Shown here: piece after piece, positions 16,887 to 25,542 of the stretch
Numbering within the stretch: the first letter of the stretch is position 1
How the letters are laid out: each line of letters starts with the position of its first letter
NCBI RefSeq assembly: GCF_037081715.1
Contig: NZ_JAZDDH010000001.1
Span: 2,108,001-2,172,000, forward strand
Origin: Halalkalicoccus sp. CG83
GTDB taxonomy: Archaea > Halobacteriota > Halobacteria > Halobacteriales > Halalkalicoccaceae
Reading direction: 5' to 3'
DNA length: 64,000 nucleotides
The notes under the pieces: model-generated
What the model saw: only the letters and a program-made list of their open reading frames with translations
Databases searched by the model: none
What the model was told of the DNA's origin: nothing
Made by a program: the position numbers and the translations under genes

Positions 16887-18173
16887 TCAGTATCCTTCGA
16901 GTGTGAAGATGTAGAACCCGGTGGTGGCGTCAGACGCGTAGACGTGCCCGCTGTCTCCCGCGAGTGAGCTTTCCGCACCCCACGTGAACGGAACGTTGTC
17001 CACCAGATCGTGCCGGACGGGATCCTCTCGACGAACCTCATCGACGCCCTCCGCCGGCAGATACTGGTCAATGCGCACGGGGTCTCCGGGATCCGAAACG
17101 TCGAACGCCTGGACGCCGGCCTTGTAGTCGCCGCTGAACACAACGTCTTGCTGATCACTAACACCCCAGTCTGAGAAGTGGCCCGTCCACCAATATCCCT
17201 GGTTACCGGTGGGCTGGTTGGCGTGTTGTGGGAACTGGAACGACGACTGGAGCTCGGTCTCGCCGTTCTCGAGGTCAAAGCTGACGATATGCTTGTATCC
17301 CGGCTCACCGGTGCCGATCTCCTCGCCGAGCAGACAAATGTCGTTCGAGGGATGGGGGACCGCATGATGGCACGCACGTAGCGGGACGTCTGCCTCCTCT
17401 TCTGAGTAGTCGAACGACACAACCACCTCGAGACGTTCGGGATCGCTCATGTCGAGGACGTACAGGCCCCGATTCCAGTGAGCGAGGAACGCGTAGTCGC
17501 CGCGGACGTGTGCGGCGTGAATAGTCTCGCCGTCAGCTTCGTGCTCATGACCGTCGTCGTGGTCTTCGTCCGGTTTCGGCATTTGGAACGACGACACCTC
17601 GATGGGATCTTCGCGGTCACTGATGTCGTAGACGACGGCACCACGTCCATGGCCCACCGTGATGAGGTAATCGTCGCCGAAGGCTTGGACGTTGTGAACG
17701 CCGCTGGAAGCGTCCTCAACGGTGAATGGGCCGATGAGTTCGGGATTCTCCCTATCGCTCGCATCGACGATGGCCCAACCAGTATCCTCTCCGCCCTCGT
17801 TGGCAGTAAACACCCATGGTTCCGTGGGGTGGACGTCCGAGTTGCGGATGTCGCTTGAGTGGCCATCAGGATCCGTGAAAATCGTCGAAACCAGCTCTGG
17901 ATCAGTGCGGTCCGAAATGTCGACGAGACGCAGTTCGTTATCGCCGAAGACGAACGACCCCACTGCCGCGAGGTCGTGCTCCTCACTAACGGCACCGTGG
18001 GTATTTGCGCCGTCACGCGCACCGAGCGTCGTATGGCCAACGAGGTCCAGCCGCGGGTTCTGGTCACCGTTACTGTTCGCCGATCCAACGCCGCTCACAC
18101 CTCCGATCGTGCCGAGTACGCCGACCGTTTTCAGTACTGTTCTTCTGTTCGAAACTATATCCCTGTGTGTCAT
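16887..18173 (-). CDS. Tat-exported LVIVD-repeat beta-propeller protein
   Basis: The 428-residue product starts at ATG 18173 with SNRRTVLKTVGVLGTIGG, a twin-arginine type signal with a hydrophobic core, so it is probably exported folded. The mature part consists of repeats of the LVIVD type, for example LRLVDISDRTDPELV, AIVDASDRENPELIG, AVVYDISDREDPIEV and AFDVSDPGDPVRI, which build a beta-propeller. A His/Asp-rich loop (PDEDHDDGHEHEADGE) may bind metal. The open frame runs to 18320, but the extra 49 residues hide the signal peptide. Upstream 18300-18400 is very AT-rich and contains the promoter. Confidence 0.82.
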   Translation of the reverse strand: MTHRDIVSNRRTVLKTVGVLGTIGGVSGVGSANSNGDQNPRLDLVGHTTLGARDGANTHGAVSEEHDLAAVGSFVFGDNELRLVDISDRTDPELVSTIFTDPDGHSSDIRNSDVHPTEPWVFTANEGGEDTGWAIVDASDRENPELIGPFTVEDASSGVHNVQAFGDDYLITVGHGRGAVVYDISDREDPIEVSSFQMPKPDEDHDDGHEHEADGETIHAAHVRGDYAFLAHWNRGLYVLDMSDPERLEVVVSFDYSEEEADVPLRACHHAVPHPSNDICLLGEEIGTGEPGYKHIVSFDLENGETELQSSFQFPQHANQPTGNQGYWWTGHFSDWGVSDQQDVVFSGDYKAGVQAFDVSDPGDPVRIDQYLPAEGVDEVRREDPVRHDLVDNVPFTWGAESSLAGDSGHVYASDATTGFYIFTLEGY

Positions 18174-18404
18174 TATTGTCCTCGATACGCGTCTTTTGAC
18201 CCGTTTGCTACTGGTTTGTTCGCTGGTCTGTGCTGCACCGTGATGCTCTTTCGATACTTCCGGTCCGGTCTCTTCCCTGTCGTGCCTACCATTGGTAAGG
18301 CACCACGCCGTACGGTTCATAATATATCATTAAATAATTTTCTAAATATGAGAGTAGTATTTACAATAGGAAGTGTATATAATATATTAATACTATCTCA
18401 GTGA

Positions 18405-18659
18405 CTCCCGAACTACCGTATCAGATGGATATTCGTCGTTCGTTTTGCCGTCGTTGCTCGACGTGAGGACATCTTCACTCGGATCGGTAAACCGAGGGTG
18501 AATCACTGGGACTGGGAGGTGGCCGGCGTTTCGGCAAGGGGATACCGAGTCGAACGACCCGACCAAGGTTGTCGCGTCTTCGAACTCCCCGTGCTCGCCG
18601 CGAGCTACGTCCCCGTCTATCTGCTTGCGCTCTCTCGGATCGCCGAACTGGTCGAGTGA
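18405..18659 (+). pseudogene. Coding remnant without a start codon
   Basis: An open frame from after TGA 18402 to TGA 18657-18659 reads RVNHWDWEVAGVSARGYRVE and then FELPVLAASYVPVYLLALSR before IAELVE. The last 40 codons have the strong GC third-position bias of haloarchaeal genes and the tail looks like a membrane helix. No ATG is present; GTG 18498 is the only plausible start and would give 53 residues. It ends 7 nt before the converging enolase-family gene. Either a small membrane protein or the 3' end of a truncated gene. Confidence 0.4.
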
Positions 18660-18666
18660 GTCCCGG

Positions 18667-19710
18667 TCACCACCGGAAGCCGGCGGGCTCCGCGGGCGGA
18701 TCGAGCGGGCTCTGCGCCAGACCCTCGACGACCTCGGGATCGTTGTAGCCGCCGGGTGCGACGTCGTTCGCCGAGTCGGCGTAGAACAGCGAGGCGATCG
18801 CCTGGATCTGGCCGCGTCCGACGTCGAGTTCGAACTGGCCGCCACCGTACATCGCGATCTCCCGCTCGATACAGAACTCGATCGTCTCGAACAGCGATTC
18901 GACCGAGCCGAAGCGCGAGGGCTTGATGTTGAGCCAGTCGGGCTCCCATGGGAGTTCCTCGACGTCGGCGATCCCGTGGATCGTCGCATCCCACGAAACC
19001 CGATCCTCGTGGCCCTCCAGTACGGGGCGGGTCCCCTCCGTGAGCGCGGGATCCTCGATAACGGACTCGGAAAGTCCGTTGATGACTCGCTCGTAGAGGT
19101 CGGGGTCGGGGGCCTGATCGACCTCCGTCCCCTCGTACTGACCCTTCAGATCGACCACTCGGACCGCGCCCGTATCGGCGAGGCGATCGATCAGCTCGTC
19201 GTCCCACTTGCTCGTGGGGTCGAGCTTGAACTCCAGATCGGGATCGTTCTCCAGAAAACGCTCGATCCGGTCGAACGTCGGCGGGTCGCCCAGTCGGGTG
19301 CTAGCGATGAAGCGGACCGGATCGTACTGCCGGTCGAGCGCGCTCGCGAGATCCGTATCCGCCTGCCGAAGCGCCAGATCGAGCGCCGCGCTCTCGAAGG
19401 CCCAGCGGCGGTAGTGGCGGAAGTCCTCTCGGGAGGGGCCGTCGGGAAAGAGCTCGAGGTCCGCGAGGCGCGCGGAGAACTCGTCGAGGGTGTACTCGCC
19501 CTCCAGATCGGGCGCGCCGGCCTCGAGCAGCGCGTCGTGGTCCGCGGTCTCGTAGGTGACGTCCTCCCCCTTCCCGATCTCGCCCTCGCCCGAGAGCGAG
19601 ATCACCGTGGTAACGCGGGTGAAGCCGCTGGAGGTGTCGCGTTCGCGTCGGGAAAGCGAGATCTCGTCGATCCGGACCGGGAGATCGGAGACGGCATCGT
19701 ACAGCGCCAT
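18667..19710 (-). CDS. Enolase-superfamily protein (o-succinylbenzoate synthase/mandelate racemase-like)
   Basis: The 347-residue product has the two-domain enolase-superfamily layout: an N-terminal capping domain to about residue 110 and a beta-barrel. Candidate catalytic residues lie in LEFKLDPTSKWDD (first Lys), VVDLKGQY, EDPAL, SWDATIHG and NIKPSRFGSV (second Lys). These enzymes abstract a proton alpha to a carboxylate. The exact reaction is uncertain, since no other menaquinone gene lies nearby. Confidence 0.78.
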   Translation of the reverse strand: MALYDAVSDLPVRIDEISLSRRERDTSSGFTRVTTVISLSGEGEIGKGEDVTYETADHDALLEAGAPDLEGEYTLDEFSARLADLELFPDGPSREDFRHYRRWAFESAALDLALRQADTDLASALDRQYDPVRFIASTRLGDPPTFDRIERFLENDPDLEFKLDPTSKWDDELIDRLADTGAVRVVDLKGQYEGTEVDQAPDPDLYERVINGLSESVIEDPALTEGTRPVLEGHEDRVSWDATIHGIADVEELPWEPDWLNIKPSRFGSVESLFETIEFCIEREIAMYGGGQFELDVGRGQIQAIASLFYADSANDVAPGGYNDPEVVEGLAQSPLDPPAEPAGFRW

Positions 19711-19745
19711 ACCCGCCGTACGCTCGCGACCGCCTTAACCCTCCG

Positions 19746-20324
19746 TCAGGGCGGCCGCTCCATCGAGAAGCGGTCGCGCGTGCTCGCGTAGTAGCTCCCC
19801 GAGAGCCGGCCGACCGCGTCGAGCTTCGTTACGTCGACCTTCCCGCCGGTGGTGACGTCGTCCGCGACGTGGGCGTACACCACCTCCCCGAGCACCATCG
19901 AGGAGCCGCCGATCTCGACGAAGTCGTACAGCTTACACTCGAAGGCGACCGCCGCGTCGGCGACGCGTGGAGGCGCGATCCGGACGCTCTCGGCACGGTC
20001 GAGTTCGGCGTGGTCGAACTCGTTCTCCTCGACGGTGGCGCTCGTGGCGTTCATCGCTTCGGCGAGCTCCATCGTCACGACGTTGACCACGAACTCCTCG
20101 GTCTCGAGGACGTTCCGTGGCGTGTCCTTGAGATCGTCGCCGGTCCCGACGGGTGCGAACATCACGACCGGCGGGTCGACCGCCACGACGTTGAAGAAGC
20201 TGTAGGGCGCGAGGTTGTCACGGCCCTCGGGACTCCGGCTGCTCACCCAGGCGATCGGCCGGGGAACGACCGAACCCGCCAGAAGCCGGTAGGCGGAGTC
20301 CAGTTCGTCGATGTCGACCTCCAT
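19746..20324 (-). CDS. Flavin reductase-like FMN-binding protein
   Basis: The 192-residue product is a flavin-reductase-family split-barrel protein: VPRPIAWVSSRSPEGRDNLA, then APYSFFNVVAVDPPVVMF and VNVVTMELAEAMNATS are the FMN-binding strands and loops of this family. It may supply reduced flavin or reduce quinones or Fe(III). It is the third gene of a minus-strand operon after two VOC genes; its ATG follows the preceding stop by one base. Confidence 0.85.
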   Translation of the reverse strand: MEVDIDELDSAYRLLAGSVVPRPIAWVSSRSPEGRDNLAPYSFFNVVAVDPPVVMFAPVGTGDDLKDTPRNVLETEEFVVNVVTMELAEAMNATSATVEENEFDHAELDRAESVRIAPPRVADAAVAFECKLYDFVEIGGSSMVLGEVVYAHVADDVTTGGKVDVTKLDAVGRLSGSYYASTRDRFSMERPP

Positions 20325-20325
20325 C

Positions 20326-20799
20326 TCACTCCCCCTCGAACGGGTCGATCTCCTCGGTTCCGGGGTCCTCCTCGTCGACGCCGAAGCCCGGCCCCGCGGT
20401 CGCGAACTCGAAGACGAGTCCGTCGGGGTCGCTGAAGTAGATGCTCCTGAAGTAGGTCCGGTCCTTCACCCGCGAGACCCGGACCCCGTGGTCCATTAGG
20501 TGCTCGCGCCACTCCTCTAGAGTCTCGTCGTCCTCGACGCCGAAGGCGAAGTGGTGGCTCGCTCCCGGTCCGGGCCGTCCCTGGGAGCCGGGGTACTCGA
20601 AGTAGGTGACGTTGGTTCCGGGCTCGCCCTCGGGCGTCGAGGAGAAGTAGTAGTGGAGCGTCCCCGGGTCGTCGTAGTTCCGGGTTCTCTTCACCGTGTG
20701 CCAGTCGAGGACGTCCTCGTAGAACTCCACCGTCTCCTCCATGTCCGTGCAGATGTTCGTCACGTGATGCAGTCCGGTGGTGGGTGGTGCGTCGGTCAT
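20326..20799 (-). CDS. VOC/glyoxalase-family protein
   Basis: The 157-residue product is a vicinal-oxygen-chelate protein. GLHHVTNICTDMEETVEFYE gives the first metal-binding His, SHHFAFGVED the second, and FSDPDGLVFEFAT the Glu, the usual arrangement of ring-cleaving dioxygenases and glyoxalases. It is followed by the flavin reductase gene with a 1-nt gap and preceded by a second VOC gene at a distance of 30 nt, so the three form one unit divergent from an HxlR regulator. Confidence 0.86.
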   Translation of the reverse strand: MTDAPPTTGLHHVTNICTDMEETVEFYEDVLDWHTVKRTRNYDDPGTLHYYFSSTPEGEPGTNVTYFEYPGSQGRPGPGASHHFAFGVEDDETLEEWREHLMDHGVRVSRVKDRTYFRSIYFSDPDGLVFEFATAGPGFGVDEEDPGTEEIDPFEGE

Positions 20800-20829
20800 G
20801 TGATGTCTCCTGATCGGTCGCGTGTCGGT

Positions 20830-21456
20830 TCAGTCGTAGCCCGCGCCGGTCGGGGCGTCGGGCAGTTCGTAGGGGTCGGCCTCGAGGCCGAGTTCCTCGA
20901 GCGCTCGCCCGACGTGCTCGTCGTCGACGTAGTCGGCGCCCGCTTTTTCCCGAATTCGCTGGGCGGTCGCGAGCACCTCGCCGTGCCGATCGTCGGGGAT
21001 GTGGTACTTGTCGGTCGCGATCTCGAGCACCAGGCCGTTGTGATCGCGCGTGTAGATCGAGTGGAACGCGCCGCGATCGAACTCGTTGTAGGGATGATCG
21101 GCCTCGTCGAAGGCCTCCTTGGTCTCGACGAACCGTTCGGGCTCGACGCTGAACGCGAGGTGGTGGACGGCGCCGATACCGGTTCGCTGGGGGCGCGGAT
21201 CCGACTCGCGGTCGTCGTTCACGAAGAAGGTGAGGATCCGACCGTCGCCCGTGTCGAAGAAGAGGTGAGTCACCTCGGGTTGGTCGAGGTTGGGCTGGCG
21301 CAACACGAGCGACATTCCGAGGAGATCACGGTAGAACTCCACGGTGTCGGCCTCGTTGCTGCCGATCAGCGTGACGTGATCGGTCCCGGAGAGACGGATC
21401 GGACTGTCTGGCGGTTCGGCGACAACGGGCGTGGGTTCCGTAGCTTCGTCGGTCAT
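20830..21456 (-). CDS. VOC-family protein, ring-cleaving dioxygenase-like
   Basis: The 208-residue product has a VOC metal site: SGTDHVTLIGSN, AVHHLAFSVEPE and RDHNGLVLEIAT supply His, His and Glu. A C-terminal extension of about 55 residues (from TDKYHIPDDRHG) resembles that of haloarchaeal and Bacillus MhqO/MhqA-type dioxygenase-like proteins. It is first in the operon and divergent from the HxlR regulator, which points to a role in quinone or electrophile detoxification. Confidence 0.85.
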   Translation of the reverse strand: MTDEATEPTPVVAEPPDSPIRLSGTDHVTLIGSNEADTVEFYRDLLGMSLVLRQPNLDQPEVTHLFFDTGDGRILTFFVNDDRESDPRPQRTGIGAVHHLAFSVEPERFVETKEAFDEADHPYNEFDRGAFHSIYTRDHNGLVLEIATDKYHIPDDRHGEVLATAQRIREKAGADYVDDEHVGRALEELGLEADPYELPDAPTGAGYD

Positions 21457-21567
21457 GGGGTATGAGTCGTAGAGCTAGGTCCGCTCGTTCCGGTCGTGAA
21501 GGGACGAGGACCGGCTGATCGGACGGTTCCCGGCGGGAGGGTGGACGACGGCTCTCGCGGGGACTCC

Positions 21568-21643
21568 GGTAACATCCTGTAACTTGCTATACGATGTGAA
21601 CTCATATATCGCTTCGCGTACGTACGGGACACCAGGTAACATC
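21568..21643. promoter_or_regulatory. Divergent promoter region with GGTAACATC direct repeats
   Basis: GGTAACATC occurs at 21568-21576 (followed by a further CTGTAAC) and again at 21635-21643, ending just before the hxlR-like ATG 21645. Between them is a TATA-like CATATATC at about 21603-21610. The sites flank the regulator promoter and lie upstream of the VOC operon, so they are candidates for binding by the HxlR protein. Confidence 0.45.
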
Positions 21644-21644
21644 G

Positions 21645-21965
21645 ATGTCATCGGAATCCACTGCGTACGACGGGTCGACCTGTTCGGTCATCGACTCGCT
21701 CGAACAGATCGGCTCCCAGTGGCGACTGATCGTGCTCCACGACCTGCAGGAGGAGGAGAAGCGGTTCAACGAACTCAAACGGTCGACCGATGCCTCCTCA
21801 CGAACGCTCTCGCGGGTGCTCGAGGACCTCCAGGAACTGGGGTTCGTCGAACGTCGCGTCGAGGCCGACTCGCCGATCGCCACCTACTACAGCCTCACTC
21901 CGAAGGGCGAGTCGCTCCGTCCCGTCTTCGGGGAGATCGAGTGCTGGGCGGACGAGTGGCTCTAG
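21645..21965 (+). CDS. HxlR-family winged-helix regulator
   Basis: The 106-residue protein is a MarR/HxlR-type winged helix: VIDSLEQIGSQWRLIVLHDL is the family N-terminal helix, RFNELKRSTDASSRTLSRVL the recognition helix and YSLTPKGESL the wing. A single Cys at position 13 matches the location of the redox-sensing Cys in YodB/CatR of Bacillus. Divergent from the VOC/flavin-reductase operon, it probably represses that operon and itself until an electrophile or quinone modifies it; this regulatory role is inference. Confidence 0.88.
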   Translation: MSSESTAYDGSTCSVIDSLEQIGSQWRLIVLHDLQEEEKRFNELKRSTDASSRTLSRVLEDLQELGFVERRVEADSPIATYYSLTPKGESLRPVFGEIECWADEWL

Positions 21966-22009
21966 CCCGGATAACGGGACGCGACGAGCTGCCCGTCCTA
22001 TCATCTATT

Positions 22010-22034
22010 CTCAATATACTTTAATTAAATTGAG
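22010..22034. promoter_or_regulatory. Inverted repeat bracketing the TATA element of the gene at 22050
   Basis: CTCAAT at 22010-22015 and its complement ATTGAG at 22029-22034 surround an AT-only core containing TTAATTAAA. The core centre lies about 25-27 nt before ATG 22050, as expected for a TATA box with a leaderless start. A factor bound to the arms would cover the promoter. Confidence 0.5.
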
Positions 22035-22049
22035 ATTAGTATAGATATC

Positions 22050-22544
22050 ATGGAAGGATCACGGGACGATCGAGACGTCGGTGAACCGCTGCGGGTGCAA
22101 CTGTACGTGCGCCACAACACCTTCGGCGCGCGAACGCAACAGCAGCGGCTGTTCGAACGGGTACGCCGTCTCGAAGCGCGTTCCCGGATCGAGCGCACGG
22201 AACTGCGTCGGTGGCCGGACCGTATCCCTGCGAACGAACGGAGCGAACTCGGCGACGTGATAGGCGAGTTCGAGGCGTGGGCCGCGGATCGAGATCTGGC
22301 GCTCGCTCCCTGCTTCGATCGCCGTGAGGTCGAATCGCGGTTCGGCGGCGGACGATACGAACGGATCTCCCTCCCGATCATGTGCCTGGCCGTCTACCGG
22401 AACGGACGGCTCCAGCGCGTCGCGCCACACGTGGACGGCGATCGATCGTACACCGTTTACGACTGTATCGACGACCTCGAGGAACGCCTCACCGGGGAGA
22501 AGCGACGGTCGTTGCGAGGCTCCGATGCGATCGTCCCGCCGTAG
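22050..22544 (+). CDS. Conserved haloarchaeal protein, possible regulator
   Basis: The 164-residue acidic/basic product has RVQLYVRHNTFGARTQQQRL at the N terminus and a C-terminal half with VYRNGRLQRVAPH and VYDCIDDLEERL. The layout resembles haloarchaeal HTH-like proteins of unknown function that begin with a VQLYVRS-type strand. It starts leaderless at ATG 22050 behind a TATA element bracketed by an inverted repeat, which suggests tight or self control. No confident function. Confidence 0.65.
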   Translation: MEGSRDDRDVGEPLRVQLYVRHNTFGARTQQQRLFERVRRLEARSRIERTELRRWPDRIPANERSELGDVIGEFEAWAADRDLALAPCFDRREVESRFGGGRYERISLPIMCLAVYRNGRLQRVAPHVDGDRSYTVYDCIDDLEERLTGEKRRSLRGSDAIVPP

Positions 22545-22562
22545 GACCGCTCCAGCTCCGAA

Positions 22563-23597
22563 TCAATCGTACCGGTCGGGGTAGGCGGCCTCGAGCAGCT
22601 CGGGTTCGGCCTCGAAGCGCTCGCGGATCGGCGCGATGACCTCCGAGACGTACTCACCGGTCGCGTTCTTCAGGTCCTGCGGGTGAAGCTCGCCTGAGAC
22701 GAAGTCCTCCTCGAGGTCGGCGTACTCCTCGTAGACCACGTTCCCGCCGTACTCCTCCGGTCGTTCGATGACGAACGGTTCGTTTCGCTCCCCGAGAACG
22801 GGAAAGACGAGGTGGTTCAGGTACTCGAGGACGCCGTTGTCCTCGACCTCGCCCTGGGGGCAGTAGGCGCCGTTGATCTTCTCGGAGACGGCCTCGGGAT
22901 CGTCGGTGAGGTTGACCTTCGAGCCCGCCTCGCTCGCGCTCATCTTCCCGCCCGAGAGTCCCGAGAGCAGCGGCGCGAACAGACAGAGCGGTTTGGCGTG
23001 GCCATGCTCGGGCAGCAGTTCGCGAGCGAGCATGTAGATCCCGCGCTGATCGATCCCGCCGTAGGCGACGTCCGCGTCGAGGGCGGCGACGTCGAGGCTC
23101 TGCATCAGCGTGTAGACCAGCCCCCCCAACTTGGGGTTCTCCGACTGGCGGACGACCTCGCTGCCGGCGCGCTGGGCGCGGCTGATCGTGGTGTCGGCCA
23201 GCAGCCGGTAGAGTTCGAGCGTGTAGGGCTCCTCGAGCTCGAACTCGGTGCCGCGGACGAACTCGATGTCGTCGGGGTTCGCGCCGGCGGCCTCGACCAT
23301 CGCCTCGATCGCCGCCCGGTAGTACTCGGAGCGGGCCTCGAGCAGTTCGAAGGGGCTCTTCTCGTCGTCGAGGTGGGCGTGGAGGTCGGCGATGAGGACC
23401 GTTACCTCCATGTCGGCCCGGAGGAAGTCCGCGAGCTTCCGGATCGTGGTGAAGTGACCGATGTGCATCTCGCCGGTGGGGGCGTAGCCGATGTAGACGC
23501 TGGGGTTGGGCCGCTCGAGGAGGTCGACGAGCTCCTCCTCGGTGACCACCTCCTCGGTGTGGCGGAGAACGCGTTCCGTTCGCTCGGCGGTGTCCAT
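22563..23597 (-). CDS. tyrS: Tyrosyl-tRNA synthetase
   Basis: TyrRS charges tRNA-Tyr with tyrosine in the cytoplasm. The 344-residue product has the class I signatures HIGH (residues 45-48 in TGEMHIGHF) and KMSAS (218-222 in SGGKMSASEAG). AYGGIDQRGIYMLARELLP is the tyrosine-pocket helix of archaeal TyrRS. The open frame extends to 23699, but the family start is MDTAERTERVLRHTEEVV at 23597. Length fits the short archaeal/eukaryotic type without an S4 domain. Confidence 0.95.
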   Translation of the reverse strand: MDTAERTERVLRHTEEVVTEEELVDLLERPNPSVYIGYAPTGEMHIGHFTTIRKLADFLRADMEVTVLIADLHAHLDDEKSPFELLEARSEYYRAAIEAMVEAAGANPDDIEFVRGTEFELEEPYTLELYRLLADTTISRAQRAGSEVVRQSENPKLGGLVYTLMQSLDVAALDADVAYGGIDQRGIYMLARELLPEHGHAKPLCLFAPLLSGLSGGKMSASEAGSKVNLTDDPEAVSEKINGAYCPQGEVEDNGVLEYLNHLVFPVLGERNEPFVIERPEEYGGNVVYEEYADLEEDFVSGELHPQDLKNATGEYVSEVIAPIRERFEAEPELLEAAYPDRYD

Positions 23598-23723
23598 GTA
23601 GACGGGGAGCCAATCGCCCGGGTTAAGTCGTTTGATTCGACCGGTGAGGAGGCCGTCGCGCGTCCGCTCCGAAAACACCGGGGATAAGTACTCCGGCACG
23701 GACTAGACGACTACCCACACGCA

Positions 23724-24995
23724 ATGGCCCTCGATACGAACGACCGGGCGATCGCCGGCTTCACGATGACGGGTCACTCGCTGGTCCACTGGTTCGAGAC
23801 GTCGATCCCCATCTTCCTCGTGGTCTGGCTCGCGGAGTTCGACGTGAGCGTCGCGCTCCTGGGGATCGTCGTCGCGCTCGGTTACGCGCCGTTCGGGCTC
23901 GGCGCGCTTCCCGGCGGCATCCTCGCGGACATATACGGGACCAAACGCCTGGTGCTCCTGTGTCTCGGCGGGATGAGCCTCTCGTTTCTCGTCCTCTCGA
24001 TCGCGCCGAACATCTACGCGATCACCGTGGGGTTGGTGCTCTGGGGAGTCGCCGCGAGCGTCTATCATCCCGCGGGGCTCTCGCTGATCTCGACCGGCGT
24101 CGAGGAGCGCGGAACGGTGTTCGCGTGGCACGGCATCGCGGGCAACGTCGGCATCGCGCTGGGGCCGTTCGTCGCCGCGACGCTGCTGATCTTCCTCGAC
24201 TGGCAGCTCGTCGCTGCCCTGCTCGCGATCCCGGGGCTGGTCGCCGTCGCCTACGGGCTGTCGGCGGACTTCGATCCGATGAACGCGGTCGACGACGTCG
24301 AGGAGACCACCGAGGAGGCGCTCTCGCTCTCCGAGCTGTTCGGCCAGTCGCGGGCGCTGCTCGCGAGCGCGTTCGGCCTCGTCTTCGTCATCGTCACGTT
24401 CGAGGGACTGTTCTACCGCGGCATGTTGACCTACCTGCCCGAGATCCTCCACGGGCTGCCGGCGATGGAGGCGTTCGAGCTCTCGGCCGATCTTCGGGGG
24501 ATCGAGCCGGCGGACTACATCTACGTCGGCTTCCTCGTCGTGGGGATGGCGGGCCAGTACGCCGGCGGGAAGCTGACCGACCGGGTACCGGCAGAACGCG
24601 GGCTGCTCGCGATCTTCGGCGTGCTCGCGCTGCTGGCGCTCGCCTTTATCCCCGTGACGGGGATGGGACTGGGCGCGTTGCTGGCGCTGTGTGGCGTGCT
24701 CGGCTTCTTCCTGTTCGCGATCCAGCCGTTCTACCAGAACGCGGTCGCGGTCCACACCCCGACCGACACCCGCGGGCTCTCCTACGGCTACACCTACCTC
24801 GGGGAGTTCGGCCTGGGCTCGGCGTCGATCGCGATCGGCGGGTTCGTGCTCGACTCGTTCGCCCTGTCGGCGTTCTTCGCGATGCTCGCGGCGTTCGCGC
24901 TGATCGCCGCGGCGCTGTCGGCCGGCCTGCTCGTCTTCCAGGACCGTCTCGACCCCTCGCGCGAGCACGCCGCGGGCGCCGGAACCGACGACTGA
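23724..24995 (+). CDS. Major facilitator superfamily transporter
   Basis: The 423-residue product has about 12 transmembrane helices in two sets, separated by an acidic cytoplasmic loop (about residues 183-215: FDPMNAVDDVEETTEEALS). The inter-helix 2/3 motif GGILADIYGTKR is the MFS signature and AGGKLTDRVPAERG its second-half copy. The pattern resembles FsrA-like drug exporters. Substrate unknown. Confidence 0.88.
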   Translation: MALDTNDRAIAGFTMTGHSLVHWFETSIPIFLVVWLAEFDVSVALLGIVVALGYAPFGLGALPGGILADIYGTKRLVLLCLGGMSLSFLVLSIAPNIYAITVGLVLWGVAASVYHPAGLSLISTGVEERGTVFAWHGIAGNVGIALGPFVAATLLIFLDWQLVAALLAIPGLVAVAYGLSADFDPMNAVDDVEETTEEALSLSELFGQSRALLASAFGLVFVIVTFEGLFYRGMLTYLPEILHGLPAMEAFELSADLRGIEPADYIYVGFLVVGMAGQYAGGKLTDRVPAERGLLAIFGVLALLALAFIPVTGMGLGALLALCGVLGFFLFAIQPFYQNAVAVHTPTDTRGLSYGYTYLGEFGLGSASIAIGGFVLDSFALSAFFAMLAAFALIAAALSAGLLVFQDRLDPSREHAAGAGTDD

Positions 24996-25038
24996 TCGGG
25001 GACGAGCGCTTTTGTCGGTCCGAGCCCGACGATCGGAC

Positions 25039-25479
25039 GTGTACACCGGGAAGACCGAACGGCCCTGCTGTCTCTGCCGAAACCCCGAGACCGGGTCTCG
25101 AATCGACCTTCCGCCGCGGGCGATCACCCACATGAGACACGCCGGGGCGATCGCCTGGCAGGACGTCGTCGGCGAGGTGTCGATCCACTTCTGTGCGGAC
25201 GACTGGGCGCTCGTCCGGGAGCTGGTCCTCGAGATGGGGTTGAACCCGCTCTCGAGGTGCAACGTCGCGTACGCCTCCTTCGACCTGCGCGAGGACTTCG
25301 AGGCGCTGCTCAACGCGACCCGCGAGGGGCCCGATCACGCGCCGATCGAGCGGCGCATGCGCGAGAGGAGCGAGACGGTCCTCTCGAGTCCCGACGAGCA
25401 CGAACTCCGCGACCGGGTGGAGGCACGGATCGTCGGGTTCGTCCTCGAGGACGAACCGGAGCGTTCGGTCCCCGAGTGA
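25039..25479 (+). CDS. Conserved haloarchaeal protein with a Cys-rich N terminus
   Basis: From GTG 25039 the product is 146 residues; a TTG at 25012 would add nine. It opens with YTGKTERPCCLCRNPETGS and later has IHFCADDWALVRELV, so three or more cysteines may bind a metal. The rest is helical and acidic, ending LEDEPERSVPE. No domain recognised. It lies between an MFS gene and the HalX regulator, all on the plus strand. Confidence 0.65.
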   Translation: MYTGKTERPCCLCRNPETGSRIDLPPRAITHMRHAGAIAWQDVVGEVSIHFCADDWALVRELVLEMGLNPLSRCNVAYASFDLREDFEALLNATREGPDHAPIERRMRERSETVLSSPDEHELRDRVEARIVGFVLEDEPERSVPE

Positions 25480-25542
25480 GCGATCGTCCCCGTTCGAGGC
25501 CATCGAACTTATATCGCTCGGTGATCATCACGTATTAAGAGG

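Noticed and set aside
23703-25313. A 536-codon minus-strand frame over the MFS gene
   Set aside because: Arg/Glu-rich shadow of an intact 12-helix transporter.
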